From: Rickettsiales bacterium
Lineage (GTDB): Bacteria > Pseudomonadota > Alphaproteobacteria > Rickettsiales > JAJNBL01
NCBI GenBank assembly: GCA_021156175.1
Contig: JAJNBL010000004.1
Span: forward strand, 159,310-223,309
Reading direction: 5' to 3'
Length of the DNA: 64,000 nucleotides
This document shows positions 24,673-33,682 of the stretch, in pieces. The translations under genes were made by a program, and so were the position numbers. Every line of letters begins with the position of its first letter. Position 1 is the stretch's first letter. Under the pieces are notes generated by a model that made no database searches, was not told where the DNA came from, and saw only the letters and a list, made by a program, of their open reading frames with translations.

Positions 24673-25794
24673 ATGCTGATCGGAATCCCTAAGGAAACGA
24701 AAGTCCATGAATACCGCGTCAGTACCTCACCCAGCGGTGTAAAAGAGCTTGTCCGTCACGGGCATCAGGTGATTGTACAATCGAAAGCCGGTCATTCCAT
24801 TGGCTTTACCGATGAAATGTACCATACGGCCGGTGCGCTGCTCGTTCCTACGATTGACGAAGTCTATGCCCGCGCGGAAATGGTTGTCAAAGTCAAAGAA
24901 CCGCAACCGAGCGAATTTAGCCTCATCCGCGAAGGACAGGTGCTGTTTTGTTACCTCCATTTGGCCGCTGAAGCCGAACTCACGAATTTACTAATTAAAT
25001 CCGGTTGCATCGCCATTGCCTATGAGACCGTTACCTTACAAAACGGTTCCCTCCCACTGCTTACACCGATGAGTGAAGTAGCGGGCCGGGTTGCGGTACA
25101 AGTCGGTGCGCACTATCTTGAAAAAGCACAAGGCGGACGCGGCGTTCTCCTTGGTGGTGTTCCTGGCGTTGCGCCGGGTAAAGTAACGATCTTAGGCGGC
25201 GGGGTCGTCGGATTAAATGCTGCACAAATTGCAGCAGGCATAGGCGCGGATGTAACGATCTTAGAACGCTCTATTGACCGGATACGCACCTTGGAAGGCC
25301 GTTTAAAAGGCCGTGTGCGAGTGGTGTATACGACACGGGAATCGATTGAAGAACATGTTCGGGAATCAGACCTCCTTATTGGCGCAGTGCTTATTCCTGG
25401 AGGTGCGGCGCCAAAGCTTGTGGATGAGCTACTCGTTCGGGAAATGCGCCATGGTTCGGTGATTGTGGATGTGGCGATCGACCAAGGGGGATGTATCTCC
25501 ACCAGTAAGCCCACCACTCATGAAAACCCTGCATTTGAATATGAAGGGGTCATCCATTACGGCGTGACGAATATGCCAAGCGCGGTCGCATTTTCGGCCA
25601 GCCATGCGCTGGAGAATGCGACTCTTCCTTATATACTGGCACTCGCAAATAAAGGTTTCCGCACCGCTCTTCGCGAGGATACAAACTTCCGAAACGGCTT
25701 AAATATCTTCCGTGGACGCGTCGTACATGAGGCCGTCGCCAATGCGCTAAACCATGCCTATACCCCGCCGAAAACCTTGCTTGGTGGGGATTAA
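24673..25794 (+). CDS. ald: Alanine dehydrogenase
   Basis: NAD-dependent enzyme converting L-alanine to pyruvate and ammonia, and back. The 373-residue length is typical. Catalytic residues align with characterised enzymes: Arg15, Lys75, His96 (CYLHLAAE) and Asp270 (VDVAIDQGG). The NAD fold is marked by GGGVVG at 175-180. The N-terminal motif is HEYRVSTSP rather than the common NENRVALTP, a mild divergence around Arg15. It starts 87 bases after the porin and has no shared operon signature. Likely used to catabolise alanine or assimilate ammonia. Confidence 0.95.
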   Translation: MLIGIPKETKVHEYRVSTSPSGVKELVRHGHQVIVQSKAGHSIGFTDEMYHTAGALLVPTIDEVYARAEMVVKVKEPQPSEFSLIREGQVLFCYLHLAAEAELTNLLIKSGCIAIAYETVTLQNGSLPLLTPMSEVAGRVAVQVGAHYLEKAQGGRGVLLGGVPGVAPGKVTILGGGVVGLNAAQIAAGIGADVTILERSIDRIRTLEGRLKGRVRVVYTTRESIEEHVRESDLLIGAVLIPGGAAPKLVDELLVREMRHGSVIVDVAIDQGGCISTSKPTTHENPAFEYEGVIHYGVTNMPSAVAFSASHALENATLPYILALANKGFRTALREDTNFRNGLNIFRGRVVHEAVANALNHAYTPPKTLLGGD

Positions 25795-25871
25795 GTTTCC
25801 TTGCTTTTTCTCTATACGACTATTACTGTAGGTGGTTACAATTCTACAACCACTAGCAAGGTAATTCTCAC

Positions 25872-26822
25872 ATGGGAAATGGCTCATCCACCCCCAAACA
25901 CACACCTAATCACTCGCCGCGAAAAACTTCGGTTTCCTCTACTCCGAATACTCCACGTATCTCAACTCCTCCGGATTATTCGCTGCTGATGGCACAATGG
26001 TTAAAGTACGTAAAGAACGATACTGCAAAAGCGTTAGCGCTTCTTAACCAATATCCCGACTTTGCCTTTGTTGTGAGAGAAGATGGTGTTACTGCGCTGC
26101 ATGACGCTGCTTTTTATGGGAAGTTAGAATTAGTGGATAAACTTATTTCCCAAGGTGCAAACCTCGTTGCAGAAGCGGAGATAGGGAATGCAACGCCTCT
26201 TGAATATGCTGTAGTAAAATTAAAGGTAGCTGGGACAGATCACGATACCTATATAGACGTTATTAAACATCTTCTTAAAAAAGGCTCTCCAATCCAAGAT
26301 CACGATCAAGTGGAAGGGGAACTACATCAACGACCTGGTCATCACAAGCTGCCTCCGTTGGAAGGCAAAGGATCTGTCCTGTACCAAAAACATGTTACAC
26401 CTTTTGAATTCAAAGGAAAAACCATCAACTTTTCCGAAGAAACCGTCTTTAATGTTACTTCTGCACACCCAATTTTGCAAACGGACAACAAACATCGTAA
26501 AGACCAGAAACCTTCATCCATCCCCCATTCCCCTAAAACTTCTAGCTCCCACACGCATACAACGAATTCGCAGTGCAGTAGCCCGATACATACCCCTAAA
26601 TTAAAAGACAGAATCTCTGGCAAGAATGATGAAACTTTTACTGAACATGAAACACGGCGAAGAGGGAAGAGTACCGGTAACATTACCCCTGTCAGTTCTA
26701 GCAGCGAAAATAGCTATGAATCACACTGGGCTAAGAAGGATATCAGTACCAGCAGCACTAGAAGCCGAAGCCATAGAGCTCAATCTAGTTCTGGCAATCA
26801 CTCATACAGGCAAGGGCATTAA
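25872..26822 (+). CDS. Ankyrin-repeat protein with N-myristoylation-like signal and Ser/Thr-rich tail (putative effector)
   Basis: A 316-residue protein. It starts MGNGSSTPK, which fits the eukaryotic N-myristoylation pattern M-G-x-x-x-S/T. Residues 8-35 are Ser/Thr/Pro-rich. Residues 40-145 contain two to three ankyrin repeats (DGVTALHDAAFYGKLELVDKLISQGANL; NATPLEYAVVKLKVAG with an insertion). Residues 160-316 are a low-complexity Ser/His/Lys/Arg-rich tail, including SSTRSRSHRAQ. There is no signal peptide. An AAGG ribosome-binding site lies 10 bases upstream. The combination suggests a protein targeted to eukaryotic membranes after secretion; that is inference from the motif. Confidence 0.8.
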   Translation: MGNGSSTPKHTPNHSPRKTSVSSTPNTPRISTPPDYSLLMAQWLKYVKNDTAKALALLNQYPDFAFVVREDGVTALHDAAFYGKLELVDKLISQGANLVAEAEIGNATPLEYAVVKLKVAGTDHDTYIDVIKHLLKKGSPIQDHDQVEGELHQRPGHHKLPPLEGKGSVLYQKHVTPFEFKGKTINFSEETVFNVTSAHPILQTDNKHRKDQKPSSIPHSPKTSSSHTHTTNSQCSSPIHTPKLKDRISGKNDETFTEHETRRRGKSTGNITPVSSSSENSYESHWAKKDISTSSTRSRSHRAQSSSGNHSYRQGH

Positions 26823-26931
26823 AGAATTACATTCCCCAAAATGGGAACATTTTCGGAGCGGGCGATGTAAGTGGCTGCATTGGCAATGTGGTTACGGTAT
26901 AGCCGAGCTTATTATTTCAGCACCTGAGTCA

Positions 26932-28905
26932 TTAGGAGAAATCGGGGGTCGGGTTATCCCGCTTCTGTTTACTTTCTCTTACACGTTCCTTCTCCTTGCT
27001 TCTCCAACCAATATTTTCGGTCTTTTTAGTGCCGGAATTAGGGCCTTTATTAATGGAGGGATCGATTTCCACAACGGATGAGACTTTGTCGCTTGGCAGC
27101 TGCTCTTTGACCTGCTCTTTGGCCCGCTCTTTATGTAAAGCTTCCCGCGTTTTTCTTGCTTCGCCCAGTATTTCCCATATTTTTCCCCATTTTTTGATGG
27201 TTCCAAACGTTTCAGAAGGGGAATATAAGTTTTCCGTTCCAGATATTCTTAGTTCCTTAAGAAGAGCGGGCTGATTTTCAAGATCTAGGCCTGATGCTTT
27301 AGCAGCAATTTGCTTTAGTAGCTCGGCAGGCAACACAGGATCTTGTTTTGTTCCCACTGCTGTTAAAATGGCGATGTTTTCCCGTTCGTCTGGGGTTAGC
27401 TTTGTGAAAGCCTCAGCTGTTCTTAGGGTGCGGGGGTTGGCGAGTCTAAAATCTGCCAATTCAAGGATTTCGCGCTTCTGGGCTTTGATGTAGACTTTTA
27501 TGTCACTATTATTTTCGGTGCCAAAAATGTCTTCCTTGCTTCTCCCATCAAGAGTATCCAGCATCGTATTAAGCTCTTGATCGTTAAATCCAGCTTCAAT
27601 CGCAAGCGCCACTAATAGCACGCAGGTATTGTAATGCCTATGCTTCTCAAGACGACTATAACGTCTCTCCATAATCCTTGCAGCTTCTCTCAGGGCATAA
27701 TGATCATCTGCTTTAAGTGCCTCCTTAAAATCGAGCCCTTTCTCCTTATATAGCCCTTCCAGATAGCGCACCATTTCCAGATTTCCTTTACCGGCAGCAT
27801 TTCTCAGGGCACCATGATAATTTGCTTTGAGTGCTTTTGTGAAATCGAGCCCTTTCTCCTCATACAGACCTTCCAGATAACGCACCATCTCCAGATTACC
27901 AGAACCAGCGGCATAGCTCAGAATACCATGATAACCTGCTTTGAGTGCTTCTGTGAAATCGAGTCCTTTCTCCTTATATACCCCTACCAGATGACGCACC
28001 ATTTCCAGATTTCCTTTACCGGCAGCATTTCTCAGGGCACCATGATCACCTGCTTTGAGTGCTTCTGTGAAATCGAGCCCCATCTGCTCGTACACCTTCT
28101 CCAGAAGGCACACCACTTCCAAATGGCCATTAATAACAGCATTTTGTACGACAACATGGTCACTACGGGGATGGTGTTGCATGTAAGTGCGACGACCAGT
28201 GTTGGAAAAAAAGCTCATGCCATCCGTTATCGGTAGACATAGTTCAATTGTGCCATATGCTGTTAGTGCTTCCGTAAGTGATCCGATCTCCTGGTACACT
28301 CCCATCATATAAACTAGCTTTTTAAGGTCCCCAGTTGAGGCTATGCTACTCAAAGCTTCCGCGCGACCTAAGAATTCTTTATCGCAACCTAATAATTCTT
28401 TATTAAGAAACTTGTTCTCCCGAATCAGCTCTACCACTTCGTACAGTATGTCAGGATCTTTACAATCAATAGCTTCAGACACGAACCCTGCGGCTCTTTT
28501 TTTCAATACTTCAGTGAGAAGCCCGTTCTTCTGGTACAGTTCCGTTACATACCGAAACGTGTCAAGATCGCCACTTACGACCGCCAAAAGGAAGAGGTTA
28601 GCGCCATTTTCTTTGAGTGCTTCGGTAAGCGAATACTGACCCCATATATTATAAGCCAGCCTGTCAAAGAGGCCCCCTTTATTCGAATAACACCCTACCA
28701 AATAGCGCGCCGTGTCAAGGTGGCCACAGCCCACGGCATATCCTAGCACAGAGGGATAAGGGTCATCCTGCGGACCGTGCGGACGTTCTCTTTCTACAAG
28801 CAGTTCAGGGGATTCCTGGAGCATGGCCTGAACCTTTAACAGACGCTCTTGTTCTGTAATTTTTGTATCCGTTATGACATTAATAAGTTCGTATAATTCT
28901 GCCAT
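26932..28905 (-). CDS. Long ankyrin-like repeat protein with PRANC/F-box-like motif (putative effector)
   Basis: A 657-residue soluble protein. Residues 50-410 are ankyrin-like repeats with a 36-38-residue period; the last four units (about residues 255-405) are nearly identical, with the pattern NLEMVRYLEGLYEEKGLDFTE then ALKAxxHGALRNAAGKG. Residue 525 onward holds LPAELLKQIAAKA, an F-box/PRANC-like segment. The C-terminal 100 residues are Lys/Glu-rich and probably disordered. I chose the ATG at 28905 because an AAAGGGA ribosome-binding site precedes it; upstream in-frame codons overlap the promoter. It is not in an operon. Ankyrin plus PRANC is an arrangement known from poxviruses and Wolbachia-type bacteria. 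Confidence 0.85.
   Translation of the reverse strand: MAELYELINVITDTKITEQERLLKVQAMLQESPELLVERERPHGPQDDPYPSVLGYAVGCGHLDTARYLVGCYSNKGGLFDRLAYNIWGQYSLTEALKENGANLFLLAVVSGDLDTFRYVTELYQKNGLLTEVLKKRAAGFVSEAIDCKDPDILYEVVELIRENKFLNKELLGCDKEFLGRAEALSSIASTGDLKKLVYMMGVYQEIGSLTEALTAYGTIELCLPITDGMSFFSNTGRRTYMQHHPRSDHVVVQNAVINGHLEVVCLLEKVYEQMGLDFTEALKAGDHGALRNAAGKGNLEMVRHLVGVYKEKGLDFTEALKAGYHGILSYAAGSGNLEMVRYLEGLYEEKGLDFTKALKANYHGALRNAAGKGNLEMVRYLEGLYKEKGLDFKEALKADDHYALREAARIMERRYSRLEKHRHYNTCVLLVALAIEAGFNDQELNTMLDTLDGRSKEDIFGTENNSDIKVYIKAQKREILELADFRLANPRTLRTAEAFTKLTPDERENIAILTAVGTKQDPVLPAELLKQIAAKASGLDLENQPALLKELRISGTENLYSPSETFGTIKKWGKIWEILGEARKTREALHKERAKEQVKEQLPSDKVSSVVEIDPSINKGPNSGTKKTENIGWRSKEKERVRESKQKRDNPTPDFS
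27690..28140 (-). repeat. Tandem 114-base repeats inside the ankyrin-like gene
   Basis: Four units with a strict 114-base spacing (equivalent positions at 27768, 27882, 27996 and 28110) encode 38-residue ankyrin-like modules. The inner units are almost identical in DNA, not only in protein, so the array expanded recently or is homogenised by gene conversion. Confidence 0.9.
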
Positions 28906-28937
28906 GGTAATCCCTTTAGCTCTCTGTGATGCCAACC

Positions 28938-28966
28938 AGTATAACATATTAATGTTTTTGGAAAAA
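28938..28966 (-). promoter_or_regulatory. Promoter of the long ankyrin-like gene
   Basis: On the minus strand TATACT (28938-28943) is a strong -10 box. The -35 region 17 bases upstream is weak (TTTTTC, 28961-28966). The 14-base word at 28940-28953 is identical to that at 3618-3631 and has the same register relative to the -10 box. Confidence 0.45.
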
Positions 28967-29036
28967 GTAAAATGCTGATGGTAACCTAGAGGTGCGCTTC
29001 TGGACAGGATAAGCAATTGAAATAAGAGCTAATTGA

Positions 29037-29471
29037 CTATAGCTTCCACAGCGGAAATTGCAAAGAAGTCATCCCACACATTGTCCTTGGAGCCAAGGCG
29101 GTGGCAGTTCCTGTCAATGCTTTGAAATAATTTCCCCATATGTCATTCAGCGCTAATGCACTCTGTGTGAATGGGCATGCTGGCGCTTGTGGTTTTGGCT
29201 TAGTGAGCCACGCAAAGGCATCAAATCCCGGAGCAGTCTCCCACCAATTAAAAGCGGAAGGCGCAGGGGTGTATTCCATACGCGGTAATGGAGGTGGCGG
29301 TGGAGCAAACGCGAAAGCTTCTGGAGAACTCTCCACCTCTTCTTTTGCTTCTTCAGAAGATAATGATGGCGCATTGATCAGTTGTTCAAACCACCAATTG
29401 GCTGCTGCCCAAGGCAATTCAGCAACATCCGTTTTTGACGTCTGGTTACTTTGTTCTTTACAATCCATCAT
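29037..29471 (-). CDS. Hypothetical proline- and tryptophan-rich protein
   Basis: A 144-residue protein that I do not recognise. It contains a poly-proline stretch APPPPPLPRMEY near residue 56-67, flanked by two Trp-Trp pairs (AANWWFEQL and FNWWETAP) and a C-terminal region with LNDIWGNYFKALTGTATALA. There is no signal peptide. A GAGGG ribosome-binding site precedes the start. Poly-proline stretches like this one bind SH3, WW, EVH1 or profilin-type partners in eukaryotes, but a bacterial structural role, such as a phasin-like granule protein, is also possible. It is divergent from gpsA. Confidence 0.65.
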   Translation of the reverse strand: MMDCKEQSNQTSKTDVAELPWAAANWWFEQLINAPSLSSEEAKEEVESSPEAFAFAPPPPPLPRMEYTPAPSAFNWWETAPGFDAFAWLTKPKPQAPACPFTQSALALNDIWGNYFKALTGTATALAPRTMCGMTSLQFPLWKL

Positions 29472-29552
29472 TGCGCCCTCGTTCCTTGTCCGCTATGATC
29501 CTCAACCTACCAGCCAGGTATTAAGAGAGACTTAACAGCAGAACGATTTTTT

Positions 29553-30554
29553 ATGCCAACCTCACGCACATCTTCTTCCCTCTATCACACACCCGGAGTC
29601 ATCGGTGCAGGCGCCTGGGGAACTGCGCTTGCTGTGGTTGCTACCCAAGCACACGGAAATCCTGTGCTCCTGTGGGCGCGCGAAGAAGAAGTCGAAGCAT
29701 CGGTTAATGGATGGCATGAGAACAACCTTTTCTTAAAAGGCGTGACACTTCCAGAAGCACTTTCCGTCAGCACTAATTTAAAAGATTTTCTGGACTGCGA
29801 TCTCCTGTTAATTGCTTCGCCTGCACAACATGTGCGCGGCACGGCGAAGACACTCGCTGAGTTAGGGCTTGCTGAAGATGTTCCACTCATTATCTGCGCG
29901 AAAGGCATCGAGAATGAATCTTGCGCACTCATGAGCGAAGCAGTGCAAGCCTCCCTCCCCCATAATCCGATTGGAGTTCTCACCGGACCAAGCTTTGCGC
30001 GCGAAGTGGCAACGGGCACTCCCACCGCGCTTACGCTTGCATGTAATGATGCTAACATCAGCGCTAAGGTGATCGCTTCGCTTTCGACCTCAACCTGCTT
30101 CCTCTCGCCTTCGACAGATATTATCGGCGCACAAATTGGCGGTTCGGTGAAAAACGTGATTGCGATTGGATGTGGTATCACAGCCGGGCTTGAGATGGGC
30201 GATAACGTCCGCGCAGCGCTGATTGCACTGGGATTACAAGAAATGGCACGGCTGGCTATCGCTAAAGGCGGGAAAGCGGAAACATTGATTGAACAATGCG
30301 GAGTTGGCGATTTGGTACTGACCTGTTCTTCGATGCAATCGCGGAATATGTCGCTGGGCTATCAGTTGGGCCAAGGCAAACCGCTTGAGGCGATCCTTTC
30401 TGAGCGGCATGTCGTGACCGAAGGGGTGATGTCTGCAACTTCGGTGAGCGCTCTTGCTAAGAGGCTCAACGTCTCCATGCCGTTATGCGAACGCATTCAT
30501 GATATCCTGGAAGGTAACGCGCCGGTGAAGGATATTATTGGGGTGTTTAGGTAA
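29553..30554 (+). CDS. gpsA: Glycerol-3-phosphate dehydrogenase [NAD(P)+]
   Basis: Cytoplasmic enzyme that reduces dihydroxyacetone phosphate to sn-glycerol-3-phosphate, the backbone of phospholipids. The 333-residue protein has the NAD(P) fold GAGAWGTA at 18-25, CAKGIE at 115-120 and the catalytic lysine K200 in GGSVKNVIAIGCGITAGL, followed by GDLVLTCSS. The first 12 residues are a Ser/Thr-rich extension not usual in the family, and the next in-frame start is far inside. It is divergent from the preceding gene and converges with the kinase gene, with 7 bases between stops. Confidence 0.96.
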   Translation: MPTSRTSSSLYHTPGVIGAGAWGTALAVVATQAHGNPVLLWAREEEVEASVNGWHENNLFLKGVTLPEALSVSTNLKDFLDCDLLLIASPAQHVRGTAKTLAELGLAEDVPLIICAKGIENESCALMSEAVQASLPHNPIGVLTGPSFAREVATGTPTALTLACNDANISAKVIASLSTSTCFLSPSTDIIGAQIGGSVKNVIAIGCGITAGLEMGDNVRAALIALGLQEMARLAIAKGGKAETLIEQCGVGDLVLTCSSMQSRNMSLGYQLGQGKPLEAILSERHVVTEGVMSATSVSALAKRLNVSMPLCERIHDILEGNAPVKDIIGVFR

Positions 30555-30561
30555 AAACTAA

Positions 30562-31563
30562 CTACGCCGCCTTGGCTCTTTCCCATAATTCTGCGAGTGA
30601 TGTCTCAGGGCGCGCACCCAAATGCTGAATCACTTCTGTCGCAGCAATTGTTCCCAACTTCCCGCATGTTTCCAGCGGCAAGCCTTGTGTATAGCCATAG
30701 AGGAAGCCCGCAGCGTAAAGATCCCCTGCGCCGGTCGTATCGACTACCTTAATATTCGCTTGCGCTGGCACTTCGATCACCTTTTCGCCTGCAACGATAA
30801 TCGAACCTTTCTTGCCACGTGTGAGGCAGGCTACATCGCAATGGTTCCGGATAAGGCGCACCGCATCTTCCATACGATCCGCGCCCATAAGCATCGTGAC
30901 TTCTTCTTCATTCGCAAACAGAATGGTCACATATTCTTCAATCAGGTCAATAAATTCCTGCCGGTGACGGCTTACGCAGAACGGATCGGAAAGTGAGAAA
31001 GCGATATCCTGTTCGCCTTTATGGCCGATATGCATTGCCTTGCGGATTGCATGTTTTGCATCATCACGATCCCAGAGATAGCCCTCGAAATACAACACCT
31101 TCGCACCGCTTAATAGCGCTTCATCCATATCATTAGACGAAATATGCGGCGCAACGCCTAAATAGGTACTCATGCTGCGTTCTGCATCCGGTGTTACTGC
31201 CACAATACAACGGCCGGTACTTTCACCATCAAGTGCATCGGAAGTCCCATAATGCACACCGATGCTAAGTAAGTCCTGCTTGAAGAATTCTCCCAATACA
31301 TCATCGCGCACCTTGCCAATAAACGCAGCGCTTCCCCCAAACGAGGCAATTCCTGCGATGGTATTGGCAGCCGATCCACCAGAACGCTCTACGCGCTCAG
31401 GCAGTGCCTGATAAAGGCTTTGTGCGGTTTTCTCATCGACCAATTGCATCACGCTTTTGGGAATTCCATGCTTTGCCAGAAACGCATCATCCACATGGGT
31501 AAGAATATCCACGAGCGCGTTTCCGATGCCAATAACATCAAATTTTTCTGGGTGATGAACCAT
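30562..31563 (-). CDS. PfkB-family carbohydrate kinase, probably adenosine kinase
   Basis: A 333-residue sugar or nucleoside kinase of the ribokinase fold. GGSAANT at 62-68 binds the substrate sugar, and DTTGAGD at 275-281 supplies the anion hole and catalytic base Asp281. The N-terminal FDVIGIGNALVDIL is the pattern of the adenosine-kinase-like branch common in Alphaproteobacteria. It would phosphorylate adenosine to AMP with ATP, a salvage step. Substrate cannot be proved from sequence; inosine-guanosine or fructose kinases of the same fold are alternatives. It lies 24 bases downstream of kdsB on the same strand. Confidence 0.85.
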   Translation of the reverse strand: MVHHPEKFDVIGIGNALVDILTHVDDAFLAKHGIPKSVMQLVDEKTAQSLYQALPERVERSGGSAANTIAGIASFGGSAAFIGKVRDDVLGEFFKQDLLSIGVHYGTSDALDGESTGRCIVAVTPDAERSMSTYLGVAPHISSNDMDEALLSGAKVLYFEGYLWDRDDAKHAIRKAMHIGHKGEQDIAFSLSDPFCVSRHRQEFIDLIEEYVTILFANEEEVTMLMGADRMEDAVRLIRNHCDVACLTRGKKGSIIVAGEKVIEVPAQANIKVVDTTGAGDLYAAGFLYGYTQGLPLETCGKLGTIAATEVIQHLGARPETSLAELWERAKAA

Positions 31564-31587
31564 AAAGTCTTTCCTTAACTTATACTT

Positions 31588-32328
31588 CTACGCAACGCCA
31601 AACAGCCATTGCGCTTTGATTAAATCTTCCTGCGTATCAACGCCGAGCGGCACGGTTTTCACGCATGCCACATCAATCCGCATTCCGTTTTCCAGCGCGC
31701 GGAGCTGCTCTAATTTCTCCCGCTGCTCCAGTGGCGAAGGTGGCAGCGCCACAAACTTCTCCAAAGCTTTGCGGGTATAGGTATAAAGCCCGATATGATG
31801 ATAAAGTTTTCCTTCACCGGAAGGCGCCGCCGCACGCGTAAAATACAGTGCTCGGCCAGAGGTTTTTCCTGGCATTAGCGAGAATACGGCTTTGACCACA
31901 TTTGGATTGGTGGTTTCATTCGGCTCGGTGATTTCCGCTGCTAATGTGCCGATATCGACATTCGGGTCATCCAGTAGTGTCAGCGCATCGCGAATGAGTG
32001 TGGGGTCAAGCGTGGGCAGATCCCCTTGCACATTGACGATCCGCTTCACTTTCTTTTCTTTGTCAATGGTTTGGAGTGCCTCATAAATACGATCCGTACC
32101 GCAAGGATGGTCCGGGCTTGTCAGCACCGCATTACCACCAGCATTACGCACCACTTCCGCAATCGCTTCTTCCGCGCACGCAACATACACTTCACCAATA
32201 TTGGCTTCCCTCGCCCGTTCGAGCACATGCACAATCATGGGCCTGCCCGCGATATTCGCGAGCGGTTTGCCGGGAAGACGGGTCGAACCCATTCGCGCGG
32301 GAATTAGGATAATTGTTTCGTGTACCAT
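31588..32328 (-). CDS. kdsB: 3-deoxy-manno-octulosonate cytidylyltransferase
   Basis: Activates KDO with CTP to give CMP-KDO for the LPS core. The 246-residue length is normal. The nucleotidyltransferase signature [20 protein letters not shown] starts at residue 7, and the conserved [12 protein letters not shown] loop (usually VNVQGDEP) binds the metal and CTP. A short gap separates it from the downstream adenosine kinase-like gene, so the two are likely co-transcribed. Its presence, with lpxB in the same window, shows that this organism makes KDO-containing LPS. Confidence 0.95.
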   Translation of the reverse strand: MVHETIILIPARMGSTRLPGKPLANIAGRPMIVHVLERAREANIGEVYVACAEEAIAEVVRNAGGNAVLTSPDHPCGTDRIYEALQTIDKEKKVKRIVNVQGDLPTLDPTLIRDALTLLDDPNVDIGTLAAEITEPNETTNPNVVKAVFSLMPGKTSGRALYFTRAAAPSGEGKLYHHIGLYTYTRKALEKFVALPPSPLEQREKLEQLRALENGMRIDVACVKTVPLGVDTQEDLIKAQWLFGVA

Positions 32329-32387
32329 AACCGTACCTGGGGATATATTAGGACGACCACTATAATCGCTCTCGTGCCAAGCGCTAT

Positions 32388-32430
32388 AAAAAACAGAAAA
32401 GGCCGGAAGATTTTACCCTCCTCCCGGCCC
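32388..32430 (-). terminator. Intrinsic terminator on the minus strand
   Basis: On the minus strand GGCCGG pairs with CCGGCC (32401-32406 with 32424-32429), extended by an AGGA/TCTT stem. It is followed by TTTTCTGTTTTTT (32388-32400). It lies about 185 bases beyond the pentapeptide-repeat gene and would terminate that transcript or a small RNA. Confidence 0.75.
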
Positions 32431-32480
32431 TTTCACCTCCTCCACCTCCGGTGCAGCTGGTATTACCAGCGACCGGGGAG
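32388..32480 (-). ncRNA. Candidate structured RNA or 3' UTR with GGA motifs
   Basis: The minus-strand transcript forms a stable hairpin at 32446-32480 (ACCGG with CCGGT and inner GCTGGT with ACCAGC, three-base loop), then a purine-rich linker with several GGA triplets, then the intrinsic terminator. It lies in the 287-base gap after the pentapeptide-repeat gene. I cannot tell an independent small RNA from a 3' untranslated region; no clear promoter is visible. GGA repeats resemble CsrA-binding sites. Confidence 0.3.
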
Positions 32481-32615
32481 AGTAACCTTTGAGCATTTTC
32501 CATTTAACTTTACACTTCGTTGTTCTGCGATCTCCCCCCTGCTCATGTACCTATGTACACTCCGCATGGCTCGTCTTGAACGCCTTGTGTAAAATTAAAG
32601 CGAAAACGCTCTTAT

Positions 32616-33455
32616 TTAGTGTCGTGTTCCTTCCGTCTCCAACAGCTTCACTCGTTGCATGCTCCCTTGCGGATCAGCCGATTGAAGTGCTATTGCTGCG
32701 TGGAGAATCTCCGTATTCATCGCATCCGAAGGATCAATAATGATCGTCCGGATATGGAATGCGAGCGCAAGCTGCTCCGATTTCAAGCCGGAAACCCCCG
32801 TCAGCACAGCTTCTTTCAAGCTTGCTGCTTTAAAATCTGCGCCTTTTACGTTCGCGCCTCGCAGATTAACGCCTCTTAAATTCGCCTCGCGCAAATCCGC
32901 ACCTTCCATGTTGGCATCGCCTAAATCCATGCCAGAGAGATCCATCCCTTTTAAGTGCATATCTTTTAGGATCGCGCCGTGCAATATCGCTCCATGGAGA
33001 TTACGGATATCGCGGATATCGGCATCGCACAAATTCGCGCCCGATAAATCGGTATTCTTGACATTGCTTCCACGCAAATCCGCACCTGCCAGATTCGCTT
33101 TACGGAAATTTGCGTTGGCTAAATTCGCCCCCATCAGGATACAGCCGGACATATCCGCACATTGGGCATTAGCCCCTTCACAGGTAACACCGAGCAAGTC
33201 AACTTCTGCCATTTCTGCGCTGTGAAGGTTGGTATGTGCGAAATCCATCCCTCGGATATTCAATTGCCTAACGCCTTTTAAAGGAAGTTTATCACGGAAC
33301 CATGCCGCCACATCAGGGCCTGGAGAGGCCATCGGCGCATCCTTCCGATACGCCAGTATATAACACTCAAGTTCTTTACGTTTTTCAACAAAATCAATCA
33401 CAACTCCCCCCTTTCTTGCCTTTCGTTCTGCATCCCTTGTTTGCGTGGGAAACAT
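32616..33455 (-). CDS. Pentapeptide-repeat protein
   Basis: A 279-residue protein with about 35 tandem pentapeptides of the form A(D/N)LxX over roughly residues 55-235 (for example ANFRKANLAGADLRGSNVK), which fold into a right-handed quadrilateral beta helix. A 50-residue N-terminal and a 45-residue C-terminal flank are non-repetitive. Such proteins vary in role; some mimic DNA and protect gyrase, most are uncharacterised. The ATG at 33455 lacks a ribosome-binding site, whereas a GTG at 33401 is preceded by AAAGGGGGGAG, so the true start may be the latter, giving 261 residues. Confidence 0.85.
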   Translation of the reverse strand: MFPTQTRDAERKARKGGVVIDFVEKRKELECYILAYRKDAPMASPGPDVAAWFRDKLPLKGVRQLNIRGMDFAHTNLHSAEMAEVDLLGVTCEGANAQCADMSGCILMGANLANANFRKANLAGADLRGSNVKNTDLSGANLCDADIRDIRNLHGAILHGAILKDMHLKGMDLSGMDLGDANMEGADLREANLRGVNLRGANVKGADFKAASLKEAVLTGVSGLKSEQLALAFHIRTIIIDPSDAMNTEILHAAIALQSADPQGSMQRVKLLETEGTRH

Positions 33456-33682
33456 AATTTAAGCACCATCCGTTAACAAAGCGTTAACTACCAAAAAATA
33501 ATCCTCGGAGGATGGGGATATAAAATAAATTAGGAAACGAAGAAAACTCGCGTGTGAGAATTTATGAAGAAATTTGCTAGGCCGCTAGCGAAAATGCGAA
33601 TTTATGAGTATCCAAGCGGAGCGTACTTACATCAGCAGCGGAAGCGCAGTAACTCATTATTTGTATTAAATGATAGTAGCAA

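Noticed and set aside
27690..28140. Regular 114-base repeats considered as a CRISPR array
   Set aside because: Units are too long, without distinct spacers, and encode in-frame ankyrin-like modules.
32740..33225. Open frame antisense to the pentapeptide-repeat gene
   Set aside because: Its periodic sequence only reflects the 15-base periodicity of the pentapeptide repeats on the other strand.
33530..33670. AT-rich noncoding stretch with GAATTTATGA repeated at 33558 and 33598
   Set aside because: The two copies could be chance or a remnant repeat; no stable structure, promoter or coding frame is convincing.
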